A stretch of 64,000 nt of DNA from Endomychus coccineus (GCA_958510875.1 OY294067.1:153699088-153763087); one strand, 5' to 3'. Positions 43,731 to 55,208 are shown, numbered from the stretch's first letter. The notes: generated from the sequence alone by a model not told the origin. Made by a program: numbers and translations.

Positions 43731-43940
43731 AAGTGCATTTTAAACAAAACTTTACTGCATTTATAAATTCAGATTGATCTAGAGGTGTGTGTCCCACTCA
43801 AAGAACCGTCCCAAAAATTTGAAAAAATAATACACTGGAAATGAATGGCTACCCAAAAACATTTGTCAACTCCATCCGAAAAGAAAGAATAAACAAAATC
43901 TACAGTATTTTTAGTGGATAAGGGTGATTATTTCTTATTT

Positions 43941-44279
43941 ATAATGAAAAACGTACCTGAGTGTAGTGTATTGGAAAATTTGCATAAGAAGTTGCTGAAA
44001 TCGTATCATTCACAACTCCTTTAAGCTATTGAACCGTAACATTTTCCACTACGATTAGAGTTTTGTCTGCCAATTCCCTCCTAAAATGTTGTTCACTGAT
44101 GAAGCCGGCTTCACGCGGGAAGCAATTGTGAATTTGCACGTTTGAGGATACGAAAACCCCATGCATATTTAGAAGCAAGATTCCAAAACAAATTTTCGAT
44201 AATTGTAAGGACAGGATAATCGAAAATAATTTAATCTGATCTTAATGTACCATACTTAATTAGATTAGCAAGTTTGAAT
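43941..44279. other. No clear gene; probable left part of a mariner relic
   Basis: In the stretch directly before the relic at 44280 no transposase motif could be read with confidence. Confidence 0.35.
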
Positions 44280-44595
44280 TATGGAGCACCTCCCCTTCTA
44301 ATGTTAGAGTTCGAAATCATTTAGATTTACTTTGCCATAAGGAGTGAATATGCCATTTGCGTGGCTTCCTCGTTCAGCCGCCATAAACCCCTTAGATTTT
44401 TTCTTTGGGGTTATTTGGAATCAGTGGTCAACTCGGTCCCAATTGAGAACAAGGGTAATCTTGAAGAAAGGATAATAGAGCAATAATCCGGAATAATGAA
44501 GGCTTATTAGAACGAGTACGAACATCCGCGACTAATCGGCTAGAATGTTGTATTGACATTAATGGCGGGCATTTCCACCACATGTTATAATTATT
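44280..44595 (+). pseudogene. Tc1/mariner transposase relic, C-terminal part
   Basis: Shifted frames encode YGAPPL (from DGAPPH), then FFLWGYLESVVNSVPIENK, NLEERIIEQ and finally ECCIDINGGHFHHML, the usual C-terminal end. The flank at 44640-44680 carries the end-like block also seen near 19252, so this and the 19.2-kb relic are one family. Confidence 0.75.
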
Positions 44596-44699
44596 TTTTA
44601 ATTTTTCTTATTTAATAATTAATTAATTAATCATTCGTTTGTTAATTAATAAAGTGCCGTAGCTCTTTATTAAAGCATTTCCGGACGTATGTTAATGTG

Positions 44700-46294
44700 A
44701 AAATTTGGCATTTGAATTTCCGGACTTTCTGTATATTGTTGCAAATAAATCTTCGATGTATTTCAATTTAGATTTTCATTTTGCCATAACTGATGCACTT
44801 ACGAATTATGCTGAGGGTCGAAATCATACTAACCAAGTTTTCTTAAATGTAGTCGCTTGTTACCGAATGAATTCCAGAGTTTGTTTCTATCCTCTAAATT
44901 CTTATGCGTTGGGATGATGCTTTGATAGTGTAACATGTTTTTGAGAATTGTTCAAATACTAATATTTTCTGCAGCATTAATATTTAAACATGTGTAAATA
45001 TGATTGCTAATCAATTCTCTTCAACATTAATGGATTGGTGAAATTCTTCAGATAGTAAAACTATTTCCTTTAATCTCAATATTTATATTTTGTATGTTTT
45101 GTGCATATGTTTAAACTTAAGGAGACTCAAGTGATATGACCATTCCACAATTGTTATAATAGATTAATGAAAAAATAATTCTATAATTTCAACTTATGGG
45201 ACAAACGAACGAATGAGGTTAATACCAAATAATTTGATTATACATTAATATTATTGGACTAATCGATCTACCATAAATTTAAATTTACAACTGCAAAGCT
45301 TAGTTGCTGACAATTGTTTCGTCATACAGTGCGGTGATATTATCAAAGCGAGTTATCAACTAATAGATACAAAACCCAGCAATATTAAAACTAACTCAAA
45401 ACATGTATATTTCAACTACTACAGTAGATTTGTACATGTATTTATAAAAAAAATTCTATTGTGTCAGCAAGCAAAGTTTGCAGGTCGTGTAAATTCAAAT
45501 TTGTGTTTTATTTCAATATTCTACTCATTTTTGGATGGATTGACACCAAGTAAATACCGTATCCATAGAGATAATTTTTATTAATTCTTCTCATTTAGAG
45601 TCGTGTGCGTTTTATTCATATCTGTCATTTTATGGAGATTTTTCAAATATTGGGTTGAAATGATCAGTACTTCATTATAACTGTCATTGAATCTGTATTT
45701 TTAGGGTAGTAAGCTAGCAATCGAGGGTTCTAAGCTAAAACATGACGTTGGCGGACATTTTCTAACAAAAAGCAACAATATTTCACACAAGCATATTATA
45801 TAAGTATGTATCTGTGTGTAGGTAGATGGTAGGGTCTCAACGTTTTACACAATGTGGTATGATACCGTTGGAATAGAGGATCATCTATATCCGTTCATAT
45901 TCCACATGTTTTTGAATCCCTGTCATGATTTTCTTTCCGTTATTCTCTATGACTTTTGTTTAGGTTTTTTGAGTTGAGTAAGGCGATATCTTTATCGTTT
46001 TGTTGAGTTTATACTATGTAATGAGGTTTATTCTAACTCAATGATATTATCAGTGTAATATTAGAGATATTGGAGCATACTGTTTCGTCAGTAAAAATAG
46101 ACATATCTGTGCGTCCTAACCTGGTGTGTATTTGACTATTAATTTGTAATATGGTTACTTGTTGATGACAATTTATATAACTTGGAGTGTTTCTCGTGTA
46201 TTATGTTTTGTACTTGATATTGTATGTCGTATTCTTTCTTGAGTTAGTTACTGTCTTTCAATGTATATTTTCAGTGATTCTTACTATTTACGAC
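44700..46294. other. No gene seen
   Basis: AT-rich intron sequence without recognised elements. A 70-codon ORF at 44705 has no domain. Confidence 0.4.
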
Positions 46295-47671
46295 TTAGTC
46301 GAGGAATTATAGCCGTAAAAAGGCCAAAAACTTCAATTTTTTACTAGCAACCTGTATCGAGATGCGGTTTTCGCCATTTGCTTCAGAAACACAATAGAAA
46401 ACATGTGCCTTATTTGTTTTACCAGGAAAAGCTTGGTTGCACTTGTGCATGCAAAAAATGCATCTAAATAATGTGATTTGCGGAAGTGTATTGTTGCTCA
46501 CCAAATATCATCCAAAATTGGCCAAAATTTGTTACTCGGGAGGTTCTTGGGGTCGCTGATTACGAATTTGATGTTTACAAAACGCCACGCTGCATTCTGG
46601 GACAGATTTCAGGGGCTTGGTAGAGATTTGCAGTATAAAGCGGAAATCCTCAAATTTTCTCAATTATTCTGTATTATATGGCAATTTTGGGATTTTTAAG
46701 CACATACTAAGTGAAGTTCGTTAACTCAAGTGCCCGGGGCAAAGTGGGGCACTTGGGACTATTAGCGAATTTCAACCATCAAACCTAAAAACCTTGTTCC
46801 CTGGGGGTATTTGAGGTCGGTGATTACAAAACGCCACGCTGCACCCTGAGGCATATTTCAGGGGCTTGGGGGGGTGTAGGATTTGCCGTATAAAGCGGAA
46901 ATCCTCAAATTTTTTCAATTATTCTGTATTTTGGGATTTTTAAGCACAGGCTAAGTGATGTTCGTTAATTCGAGTGCCCGGGGCAAAATGCCCCACATTG
47001 CCCCACATTGCCCCACTTTGCCCAGGGGCACTTGAGTTAACGAACATCAATTAGTCTGTGCTTAAAAATCCCAAATTACAGAATAATTGAGAAAATTTGA
47101 GGATTTCCGCTTCATAGTGCAAATCCCCCCCAAGCCCCTGAAATCTGCCCAGGGTGCAGCGTGGCGTTTTGTAATCACCGACCTTAAATACCCCCAGGGA
47201 ACAAGGTTTTTAGGTTTGATGGTTGAAATTCGCTAATAGTCCCAAGTGCCCCACTTTGCCCTGGGCACTTGAGTTAACGAACTTCACTTAGTATGTGCTT
47301 AAAAATCCCAAAATTGCCATATAATACAGAATTATTGAGAAAATTTGAGGATTTCCTCTTTATACTGCAAATCCCCACCAAGCCCCTGAAATCTACCCCA
47401 GAAAGCAGCGTGGCGTTTTGTAAACATCAAATTCGTAATCAGCGACCCCGAAAATCACCGAGTAACAAATTTTTGGCCAATTTTGGTTAATATTTGGTGA
47501 GCAACAATACAGTTCCGCAAATCGCATGCACAAGTGCAACTAAGCTTTTCCTGGTAAAACAAATATGGCACATTTTTTCTATTGTGTTTCTGAAGCAAAT
47601 GGCGAAAACCGCATTTCGATACAGGTTGCCAGTAAAAAATTGAAGGTATTTGGCTATAATTCCACGACTAA
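46295..47671. mobile_element. Foldback element, about 1.38 kb
   Basis: An almost perfect hairpin. TTAGTCGAGGAATTATAGCC (46295) pairs with its near complement ending at 47671, and matching continues to the centre near 46990. Each arm holds an internal duplication of about 260 bp (the GAAATCCTCAAATTTTxTCA block at 46643 and 46904, and mirrored). The centre has repeated CCCCACxTTGCCC blocks. AAGGCCAAAAACTTCAATTT begins the inner arm. Motifs TCGCTGATTACGAATTTG (46552) and its complement (47429) link it to the element at 49074-50503. No coding capacity. Confidence 0.88.
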
Positions 47672-48671
47672 CTAGGTCTTGTAAGGTTAGATTTCACCAT
47701 CATTTTCGCAATATTTATGCCTACTCTTACTATTTTATATACATATTGATGTTAATCGGCTCAAATGGGCCCGCAAACTTAAAAATGCATTCAAACACTT
47801 ACTTTCTACGAACAGAGGAGTGGGGGAGCGGGCCTGGATGTGGGTACACAAGTTAACTTGCTCGTCGCCTCAGTTATATTTTAAATACACATATGTCGTA
47901 TCAGTATATCTCTCAATCTTGTCCTACAGGTCTGTATGACTCAGCCACTTATTCAACGCGTCGCGTCGGCTTCAGTGCCGACGTATGGTTGTCCGAGAAC
48001 ATGGTGCTATTCAGCTCCTTCCGGATTCATGATAGTGTTTGTGTGTTTTTTATACAATGTCATCTAATGTTGTGCACAATTGTATCATAAGAACGTTATG
48101 ATGTGTAGGAGTTATCTGTGACCACCAATGTTTATAGCTTGTGATGTTAATGACCTAGCATCCACCACATTTTGGTGGAATGAGTGTTCCCCCTGCTTGT
48201 TTGGACTTATGCTTCAGTGAATGTTGTGCGCCTCTTTCTTTGATTGCCTTCTATATGTTCCAGTGTTTGATTCTAAAAGAGTAAGTACTGTTATGTCACA
48301 TGTGTTTATGGGTTTCATAATAATTTTGCATCCGTTCTCTTTCTCAATTCGCAGATAATTCTTGCATTTTTTGAGCAAATATCTTGTGTATAATATTAAG
48401 AACTTGTTATATTATCCATCTAAAAGTACTACTTCAGAATATGGAAATATAAATTGTGGATGAATAGAAATGAAGCCTTTAAAGAAACATTGAATATGCA
48501 GCAATGCGATTTTAGAGTCTATTGACTACAACCATTTCTTTTCTATAACACTTCTGTGTTAACACTATTGACACTAGGAGGCTAACCGTTAAGTTAAATC
48601 TAGTAACTATTCAAACTAAATCCTTGCGGAATTTAAATGGAGCTGTCCGTTACTTTTTGATATTCCATTTT
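47672..48671. other. No gene supported
   Basis: Somewhat less AT-rich near 47930-48010. A 65-codon ORF at 47893 has no domain and no convincing splice pair. Confidence 0.35.
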
Positions 48672-48850
48672 TACAGATAAAAACAAGAAATGTTACTTTG
48701 TTAAATATGCAATTAAATGTGCAATTTCGAACTTTACAGTTCATGATTGCATGTTTTGATTATGAACTGTAAAGTTCGAAATTGATATCAACTTTCTTTT
48801 AAATATAGTGATATATTTAACAAAGTAAAATTTCTTGTTTTTATCTGTAA
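48672..48850. mobile_element. Small inverted-repeat MITE, about 180 bp
   Basis: TTACAGATAAAAACAAGAAA (48672) and its complement ending at 48850, plus inner arms AATTTCGAACTTTACAGTTC (48723) and complement (about 48763-48782). Confidence 0.75.
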
Positions 48851-49073
48851 TACTTTGGTACTAGAGTCCGTCTAGCGATGACCTTTAGATTTTTCTATGC
48901 TCTGCTTTTACACAGTCATTACATACGCTCAAATGGTTTGGCTCTCTTCAATCTTAGGAGTAGGTGTTGGTTGTCCAGCACTTGAAGAACTTCTGCATTG
49001 ATATGAAGGTGGAGCCTGGTTTCATGCTTGTCTGCAAACTTTTTGATTTCATCTTTGATGGTTGGGATACTAA

Positions 49074-50503
49074 TAGTCCAGGCAACGAACCAGAAAATAA
49101 AAAAAAAATATAGTAACTAGAATTTCAAATTTTTTTTTGTATTTTGTTCCTAATACCCCATAGATCATTCATGACTATCAAGACCGCGGGGGTCGACCTT
49201 TCTACCTCCCAAAACGGGGTTTCAACCCCTCAGAGGAGCATTCTTATAAAACAATCCAAAAGTTTAGAAAATTAATGAATTCAGAGCCGAAAATGACCTC
49301 CAGTATGTTTTTTGGGTCGCTGATCACGATTCCGCAGTTAGTTTTCTTGGAAAACTCCCTCCAGATGGGAAATTTGGAAAATTTATATATAATATATTAT
49401 TTATAATTTTGTTGCAAAAATGAACTCTAGTAAGTTTTTTGGGTCGTTGATCACGAACCCGCTGTTATTTTTCCCAAAAAACTCTCCAGATAAAAAATTC
49501 GGGAAATTTGAGATTTTCCTGAGACGGTTATGAATAATAAAGTATAATTTTGTTGCAAAAATGACATCTAGTAGGTTTTTGGGTCGCTGATCACGATTCC
49601 GCTGTTATTTTTCCCAAAAAACTCTCCAGATGGAAAATTTTGGAAATGTGAGATTTTCCTGAGACGGTTATGAATAATAAAGTATAATTTTGTTGCAAAA
49701 ATGACATCTCGTAGGTATTTTGGGTCGCTGATCACGATTCCGCTGTTATTTTTCCCAAAAAACTCTCTCCAGATGGAAAATTCTGGAAATATGAAATTTT
49801 CCTGAGACGGCTATGAATAATAAAGTATAATTTTGTTGCAAAAATGACATCTAGTAAGTTTTTTGGGTCGCTGATCACGATTCCGCTGTTATTTTTCCCA
49901 AAAAACTCTCTCCAGATGGAAAATTCGGGAAATATGAAATTTTTCTGAGACGGTTATGAATAATAAAGTATAATTTTGTTACAAAAATGACCCCTAGTGA
50001 GTTTTTGGGTAGCTGATCACGATTCCGCTGTTAGTTTTCCCGGAAAACTCTCCAGATAGGAAATTTGGGTTTTTCCATCTGGAGAGAGTTTTTTGGGAAA
50101 ACTTACAGCGGAATCGTGATCAGCGACCCAAAAAATCTACTAGAGGTCATTTTTGCTACAAAATTATAAGTTATATATTATATATAAATTTTCCAAATTT
50201 CCCATCTGGAGGGAGTTTTCCGAGAAAACTAACTGCGGAATCGTGATCAGCGACTCAAAAAACATACTGGGGGTCATTTTCGGCTCTTAATTCATTTATT
50301 TTGGACTGTTTTTATAAGAATGCTCCTCTGAGGGGTTGAAACCCCGTTTTGAGGGGGTAGGAAGGTCCACCCCCGCGGTCTTGATAGTCATGAATGATAG
50401 GTATATGGGATATTGGGAACAAAATGCAAAAAAAAAATTGAAATTCTAGCTTACTATATTTTTTTTTTATTATGGTCTTTTTCCGGGCTTATTGCCTGGA
50501 CTA
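49074..50503. mobile_element. Foldback element, 1.43 kb, inserted in a LINE
   Basis: The termini TAGTCCAGGCAA (49074) and TTGCCTGGACTA (ending 50503) are perfect inverted repeats, with long inner arms (the CAAGACCGCGGGGGTCGACC block at 49180 and its near complement at 50364). TAA is found at both borders (49071-49073, 50504-50506), a possible 3-bp target duplication. The inside carries tandem units. No ORF of note. Confidence 0.88.
49310..50270. repeat. Tandem units of about 127-144 bp inside the foldback
   Basis: Six direct copies of a unit led by GGGTCGCTGATCACGATTCC start near 49314, 49441, 49579, 49723, 49866 and 50008 (some diverged). Two inverted copies follow near 50108 and 50248. Units also share CTCTCCAGATGGAAAATT and CCTGAGACGGTTATGAATAA. 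Confidence 0.9.
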
Positions 50504-51010
50504 TAAGGTATCTATATAGCTAAGTGTTATACGGATATACCATGGGGCGTCTACGATGTTGCGAAATAACTAGATGGACAGAATGTTAGACGCAGCCCCA
50601 GAGCTGGATGCCATGAAGCCATACCGGTTTCAGGATCTGATTATAAATCCTTAGTTTATTGTGTATTGACAACTTGAAATTCGTGCCAAGAAGCCAATAG
50701 TGTCGTTTGTATTTCAGATTAAGCTCAGCTCTTTTCTTTTTCACATGTGCTTTACATCACATTTTTGCGTCGAGTGTCACGCCAAGATATTTGGCATTCA
50801 TTTCATATGGTACTATTTTAGCAGAGATGGGTAATGGTTTTCCATTAGTAAAGATTATATGATTGGATTTAAGTTCGTTGAGTCAAATCCTCCATTTCTT
50901 TCAAGCTCCTTGCAATGTTCTTGTGGACATTTCTTGGTTCTGATTAACCACTGGAAGTGCAATATATCCGGCGAATGTGGCTATGGTTATGCTCCCCGCT
51001 GCTGGGAAAT

Positions 51011-51813
51011 CTCTGGTATATATAGGTAGAGAACAAGTCCAAGGACGCTTTATTAGGGTACACCTGCTCTTCTTTCAGATCGAAATATTCGTCTTCCACG
51101 AACACTGCCGAGCATACCTGCTTTTCTTATTAGGCATGTTCAATATAGACAGTAATGCGATGTACTTGATCTATTTGAGTGTTTTTGACTAAAGCTGAAT
51201 TGAAAATCTATTATCAGCTTTTATCTTTTATTTGAGGTTTTAGTCTTATAAGTAACAACTTTCCAAATACTTTTAAGGCGATGAGCAGGAGGGAGATTGG
51301 CTTATAGGATTTAATATATGGGAAGCAAGCTTATCAGCTGTTAAATAGATTAATGCTGCTGACATATCTCTACTTAAAATTGAAAATAATTTTTTCTATT
51401 TCATTGATTTGAAGCTGAATTTATGTGGGTCTTCATATTAAAGATTATTTTGTAGCAGTTTACATTTTAATGAATTATAACGTCGCGTAGGCGACGTCTG
51501 AATATTTGGTACAAAAGAAAGTATCGACCGTCAAAAAAGGTAACTTCCGGTTATACCCTTTGTTTCCCTATCCGTTTGATAGTGTGAGATTATTCAGTCA
51601 TTGATATGAATTTACGTTACATTATGGGTAATCATTGAATATTGTTTGTAGCAATAATTCGTATATGGTAATAGCTTTTAAGAGATAAAATTCGTTTCAT
51701 CTACATTAGCTTTTGCCTCTATATTATTTGTGGGTGCTTTTATTTTGGTTCAAATTTGTTTTTGTGTTTTTAATCCAACTCTATTTTTTTTAATTGGTTT
51801 TATTTCCTTACAG
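51011..51813 (+). other. Intron sequence before host exon 4
   Basis: Nothing recognised. It ends in the acceptor TTTATTTCCTTACAG at 51799-51813. Confidence 0.5.
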
Positions 51814-52054
51814 CCACCTGTTTTACCACCTAAGAATCATCAACGAACACCGCCGCCGATATATCAACCTTCCAGTTCATCTTCTTTGAAACGGCAAGAA
51901 AATAAAATCATATCTCAGAATTTAATAGATTTAGCCCCAACCAATTCTTTAGACAGGAATAGTGTTAGAGTCAGCATTTTGCAAGAATTTGATCCTATCT
52001 TGTGTGCCAACGATTTCAGCATTCCTTTAAGAACTATCAGTCCAGAATGTACAG
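51814..52054 (+). CDS. Host gene exon 4 (class II PI3-kinase-like)
   Basis: Acceptor AG at 51812-51813, donor GTAAAT at 52055. It enters in phase 0 and leaves in phase 1. The 80 residues begin PPVLPPKNHQRTPPPIYQP, an SH3-ligand-like proline block. Then comes SQNLIDLAP, a clathrin-box-like LIDLA, and SVRVSILQEFDPIL. Together with the UIM-like start in the first exon this fits an endocytic adaptor N-terminus such as that of class II PI3-kinases. The remaining exons would lie beyond the right edge or were not found, so the intron is at least 11.9 kb. Confidence 0.66.
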
Positions 52055-52109
52055 GTAAATGTTTCTTTCACCATTAATACTTGAACTTGAATGTGCGTAG
52101 TTCCAAATC

Positions 52110-52310
52110 GATAACAATTCTATAAATGAGAAACAATCACCCTCATCCACTAAATATATTGTCAAAGTACCTCTCAGATACCAAGTAACCATCTTCAGAG
52201 TAAAATCGCAAACTTGAGTTTACTCTGATGATGGTTCTTGATACCTGAAAAGTTCTCAATAATTTATCAGTATTTTTAGTGGATAAGGGGAATTGTTTCC
52301 ACAGTGTGAA
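52110..52310. mobile_element. Inverted-arm PLE-like unit, family B, with decayed hammerhead-like motifs
   Basis: CAATCACCCTCATCCACTAA (52135) mirrors TTAGTGGATAAGGGGAATTG near 52287. Minus-strand motif about 52166-52208: CUGAAGA present, but GAA reads GAG. Plus-strand motif 52221-52261: UACU, CUGAUGA, GAA present, stem III damaged. Confidence 0.6.
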
Positions 52311-52564
52311 CTCTCTTATAGTTTATAAATAGCAATCAACAATATTTATTTCGGAATCGAGTCACTGAAGCATGACTATATGCGGGCATTCCACCAACCA
52401 TTGCAGGTGTCATCCTTGAGTCAGATTAGACTGGAACCCGGAACTGTTTCCGAATCCAACGATTTTTTAGTTATATCACTACGAGAATAATTAAGGATAT
52501 TTTTAAATTAGATCGGGAAGAACAGAATTGCTAGTATGCTTTGGAACTGAAGGTTATATGAGTT
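52311..52564. other. No gene seen
   Basis: Includes a weak GGCATTCCACCAACCATTGCAGGTGTCATCCT-type trace near 52386 of a further family C motif, in pieces. Nothing coding. Confidence 0.35.
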
Positions 52565-52617
52565 CTTGAAAAATTTTGGCTTCCGGATGGATTCCGCGTC
52601 ACAATATCTCGACTTGA

Positions 52618-52660
52618 TGCCGACGTTTCGCCAAACATTACAGGTGGCATCTTCAGGGCA
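52618..52660 (-). ncRNA. Hammerhead-like motif, family C, left arm
   Basis: Minus strand: UGCC (52660-52657), CUGAAGA (52656-52650), extra U, stem II with GCCACC and GUUUGGC arms, GAA (52629-52627), ACGU, C17 at 52622, GGCA pairing with UGCC. The core is complete. Confidence 0.55.
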
Positions 52661-52689
52661 CGCTTGAGGCTTGAACTGAAACTCAAGCC

Positions 52690-52732
52690 TGCCCTGAAGA
52701 TGCCACCTGTAATGGTTGGCGAAACGTCGGCA
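52690..52732 (+). ncRNA. Hammerhead-like motif, family C, right arm
   Basis: UGCC (52690-52693), CUGAAGA (52694-52700), extra U, stem II GCCACC/GGUUGGC, GAA (52721-52723), ACGU, C17 at 52728, GGCA (52729-52732) pairing with UGCC. The core is complete, with GUC before the expected cleavage point. Confidence 0.57.
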
Positions 52733-52805
52733 TCAAGTCGAGATATTGTGACGCGGAATCCATCCGGAAGCTAAGGTTTTTCAAGATTAGCGTTCCGCGG
52801 AAGTC

Positions 52806-53239
52806 TACTATTCAAGATATCTATGAGTTCTCTTTGTACAGTTCTATAGGAATTAGGCTGGAGATGTAGGTAAAAAGATTTTATGTGAATTTTGATAATC
52901 GGTATAATTCCTAAACCCGCGGAACTCCTCTTATCGGTATTCAAAATGGTTATATCAGGATTGTATTTAAGAGTTGAGAGCATGAATTTGAGGTTTTTTC
53001 TTTCAACGTGACTTCCGAATTTTGGGTCAACGCAGAACGTCAGCAAGTCCAGTGGCAGAACCCATCGAATATTCTATAAAAAAAATCTAGCTTTTAGAGG
53101 CCGATTCTGATTCATAAACAAGCATGACGCTATCAAAAAAATTATTGAATTTAAAGAATTTAAATTTCGATCCAAATTTTAATAAGTGAACATTGATATA
53201 ATATTAAAACAGCGAAAACCTTCTAAAAAGGTTCTAGAT
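52806..53239. other. No gene assigned
   Basis: A 91-codon minus-strand ORF (53046-52771) overlaps the right end of the family C unit. It contains DPKFGSHVERKNLKFML and YNPDITILNTDKRS but no motif I recognise. It could be PLE or LINE coding debris. Confidence 0.3.
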
Positions 53240-53770
53240 CTTATGCATGGTTTACAACTTCGTCGAAAAAGGTTGGAAGGTGTACTTTTTTCTTAACTCC
53301 GACTACACATAAGGAAAACGTATAATGTTCGAAGAAGCGGTGGAATGTTAGAGAGGAGAGAGAGGAGATTGGGATTTTTCTTGAAAGTTTGGTGGCTATA
53401 AGCATAAGGAAAGACCTCACTAGGCAAATAGTTCCACAGCTTCACCGTTCGATAGAAATATGAAGTCTGGTGGGAAGAAGTCTCGAGCTTGACAACAAAG
53501 GGATCACTTGAGCTCGTCTAGTTCGCGTACCTGGAATCTCTCGTATGCTTTTTAGATTATGAGGAGCTTCGGGGATGTAAAGTAGCCAAGGGCATTGAAG
53601 AGTAATTTTCTGAAGCCGTTATCGCAATGAACCTTACATGATCGTCCCATGAGAGGGTGCTGTTAGTGATGATACCGAACATGGATATAAATGACTTCAC
53701 TTGTACCAGACTTGTATCGATTATCTTATTCCCAAAGATAGGATCTCTCAAATTGAAATGTAGCTTTAAT
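53240..53770 (-). pseudogene. CR1/jockey-type LINE RT C-terminal end
   Basis: Minus strand. 53770-53560 encodes FNLRDPIFGNKIID and FGIITNSTLSWDDHVRFIA, the LGxxxDxxLxWxxHI box of LINE thumbs. After frameshifts about 53490-53370 encodes FVVKLETSSHQTSYFYRTVK and LWNYLPSEVFPYAYSH, the usual closing motif (LWNxLPxEV). Several stops. Its right end meets a family C hammerhead unit. Confidence 0.7.
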
Positions 53771-53799
53771 AGTAGACTTAAGCGGATAGCTAATCTTGA

Positions 53800-54000
53800 A
53801 AATTCTTGGCTTCCGGATGGATTCCGTGCCGTAATAGCATGACTTGATGCTGATACCGACGTTTCGGCAACCATTTCAGGTGGCATCTTCAGGGCAGGCT
53901 TGAGACTTGATCTGAAGCTGTTTGACTTGAAGCCTCAAGCATGTCAAGTAATGCTATTGTGACACTGGATCCATCCCGAAGCGAACAATTTTCATGAAAT
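53800..54000 (-). mobile_element. PLE-like family C arm, partly deleted partner
   Basis: The left arm (CTTCCGGATGGATTCCGTGCC at 53808) is complete. The right arm is shortened: GACTTGAAGCCTCAAGCATG and a CACTGGATCCATCCCGAAGC end near 53961-53980, without the central motif. Confidence 0.6.
53854..53896 (-). ncRNA. Hammerhead-like motif, family C
   Basis: Minus strand: UGCC (53896-53893), CUGAAGA (53892-53886), extra U, stem II with GCCACC and GGUUGCC arms, GAA (53865-53863), ACGU, C17 at 53858, GGUA pairing with UGCC (one G-U). The core is complete. Confidence 0.52.
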
Positions 54001-55208
54001 ATAGCTGATATGACAAAGGCACTTAGTTATCTACCAACAAGTGCCTACAGATAGTGGATGGATAATACATTCCTCATTTTTCTCGACTATTATTTTCAAT
54101 GTTTGCAGTGAATGGGTGGTGCTTCAAATTCAAATTATGGATTTCACATAATACAAAAAACGTATTCAAAACAAGTGTTTAAAATATATTCTTCATCTAA
54201 AATAAAATACTAGTACTAGTAGTGAAAGTCATAACACTTTGAGAAGTATAAATAATACAAAAACACATTCAAATTGTAATAACAATGATCATTCAACATA
54301 GGTTTTAAGATTCATATCAAAATTGAATCATAGGTTTCATTAAATATTCTAGAGAATATGGTTACGTATTTAATGAATTGATATAATGATGAATATGTGC
54401 TAAGTGTGTATCTTTTCAATTCCCAGTGAATTTTTGTTTTGGGTATGGTACAATATTTTTTATTTTCGTAATAATAACCAATAAATTTATTGATTTATCT
54501 CGGTGCCGAATGATCGAATTTACTGAATGTTTACTTTAAATAGTAGAGGGAACCTGGATTAGAAAGAATATTCAGAGAATATTGTCGACAACATGGGTGA
54601 AAATAATCTCTCTTTCCCTTCTAATCATAACCTTCCACTCAGATAATTATATAAGAAGTTAGCATATCAAATGATGTAGACATTCTAGTTCATGAGCCAT
54701 TTTTGTATAATTTGCACTATTAAACAGGACCTTCCAGTTTATAATAGCAATACTTTACCAGACGATAGTTGAGTCAACGTGCATACTTAAGTTTTTCCAG
54801 AAGGTACTTGAATATTCGTTTTTATTATATTTATAATTTTTTTACTGGTTATGCGATTTTTACCAAATTAACTTCATGTACTCCTAAAATATATACTTAT
54901 TATTTGACTAGAAATATATGTCAAAGTTGTCCAGTGGAGAAGTTACAGGGCTGTTGCACCCTATTTTCTACGACTTGAAGATAGTATATTGAAGAACTAG
55001 TTTCATCAAGTGGAATGCGTTCAGCTCAGGAGTTCAAGTTTTCAAAGAATTAGTATACTAAAATGCCTATTGAAACCTGTATATAAGTATGTTTTCTATT
55101 CCGCATTTTCAAAATGGACTTTTAATAAATTTCAAATTAACTTAGTGAATCTTTAGCTTGGACTTCTTCTTTGATTGAAAATAAATACATTACATTTGAA
55201 ATATCCCT
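54001..55208. other. No gene seen
   Basis: AT-rich. No LTR or gag of the following retroelement could be recognised, so that copy seems 5'-truncated near 55.2 kb. Confidence 0.4.

Larger units (their letters stand above)
42153..43940 (-). mobile_element. PLE copy 3 (family A body) within family B inverted arms
   Basis: The outer blocks TAATCACCGTTATCCACTAA (42165) and TTAGTGGATAAGGGTGATTA (43911) are inverted. Inside, the minus-strand PLE runs from about 43730 to its tail at 42430. A short plus-strand PLE piece (about 43788-43900, encoding KERINKI again) forms a local inversion at the 5' side, a common PLE feature. Confidence 0.75.
48908..51010 (-). pseudogene. jockey-like non-LTR reverse transcriptase end, split by a foldback element
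   Basis: Minus strand. From about 50990 to 50505 the mutated frames encode FAGYIALPVVNQNQE, then MNAKYLGVTLDAKM, KRAELNLKYKRHYWLLG, NKLRIYNQILKPVWLHGIQLWG and IVDAPWYIR, the thumb and C-terminal region of jockey-clade RTs. After the 1.43-kb foldback the frame resumes at about 49072 with IPTIKDEIKKFADKHETRLH and ends LLRLKRAKPFERM and a stop at about 48908. The two halves match one continuous protein, so the foldback inserted into an older LINE copy. Upstream RT motifs are absent and several stops are present. Confidence 0.8.
52565..52805. mobile_element. Inverted-arm PLE-like unit, family C, with two intact hammerhead-like cores
   Basis: The arms CTTCCGGATGGATTCCGCGTC (52579) and its complement (about 52751) enclose two opposed motifs. 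The unit is very similar to 33640-33860. No ORF. Confidence 0.8.

Noticed and set aside
47893..48090. Possible host exon after a TTGTCCTACAG acceptor
   Set aside because: No matching donor in phase with the known exons and no recognisable peptide.
49310..50060. CRISPR-like regular repeats
   Set aside because: Units are 127-144 bp without short conserved repeat and variable spacer; they lie in a eukaryotic foldback element.
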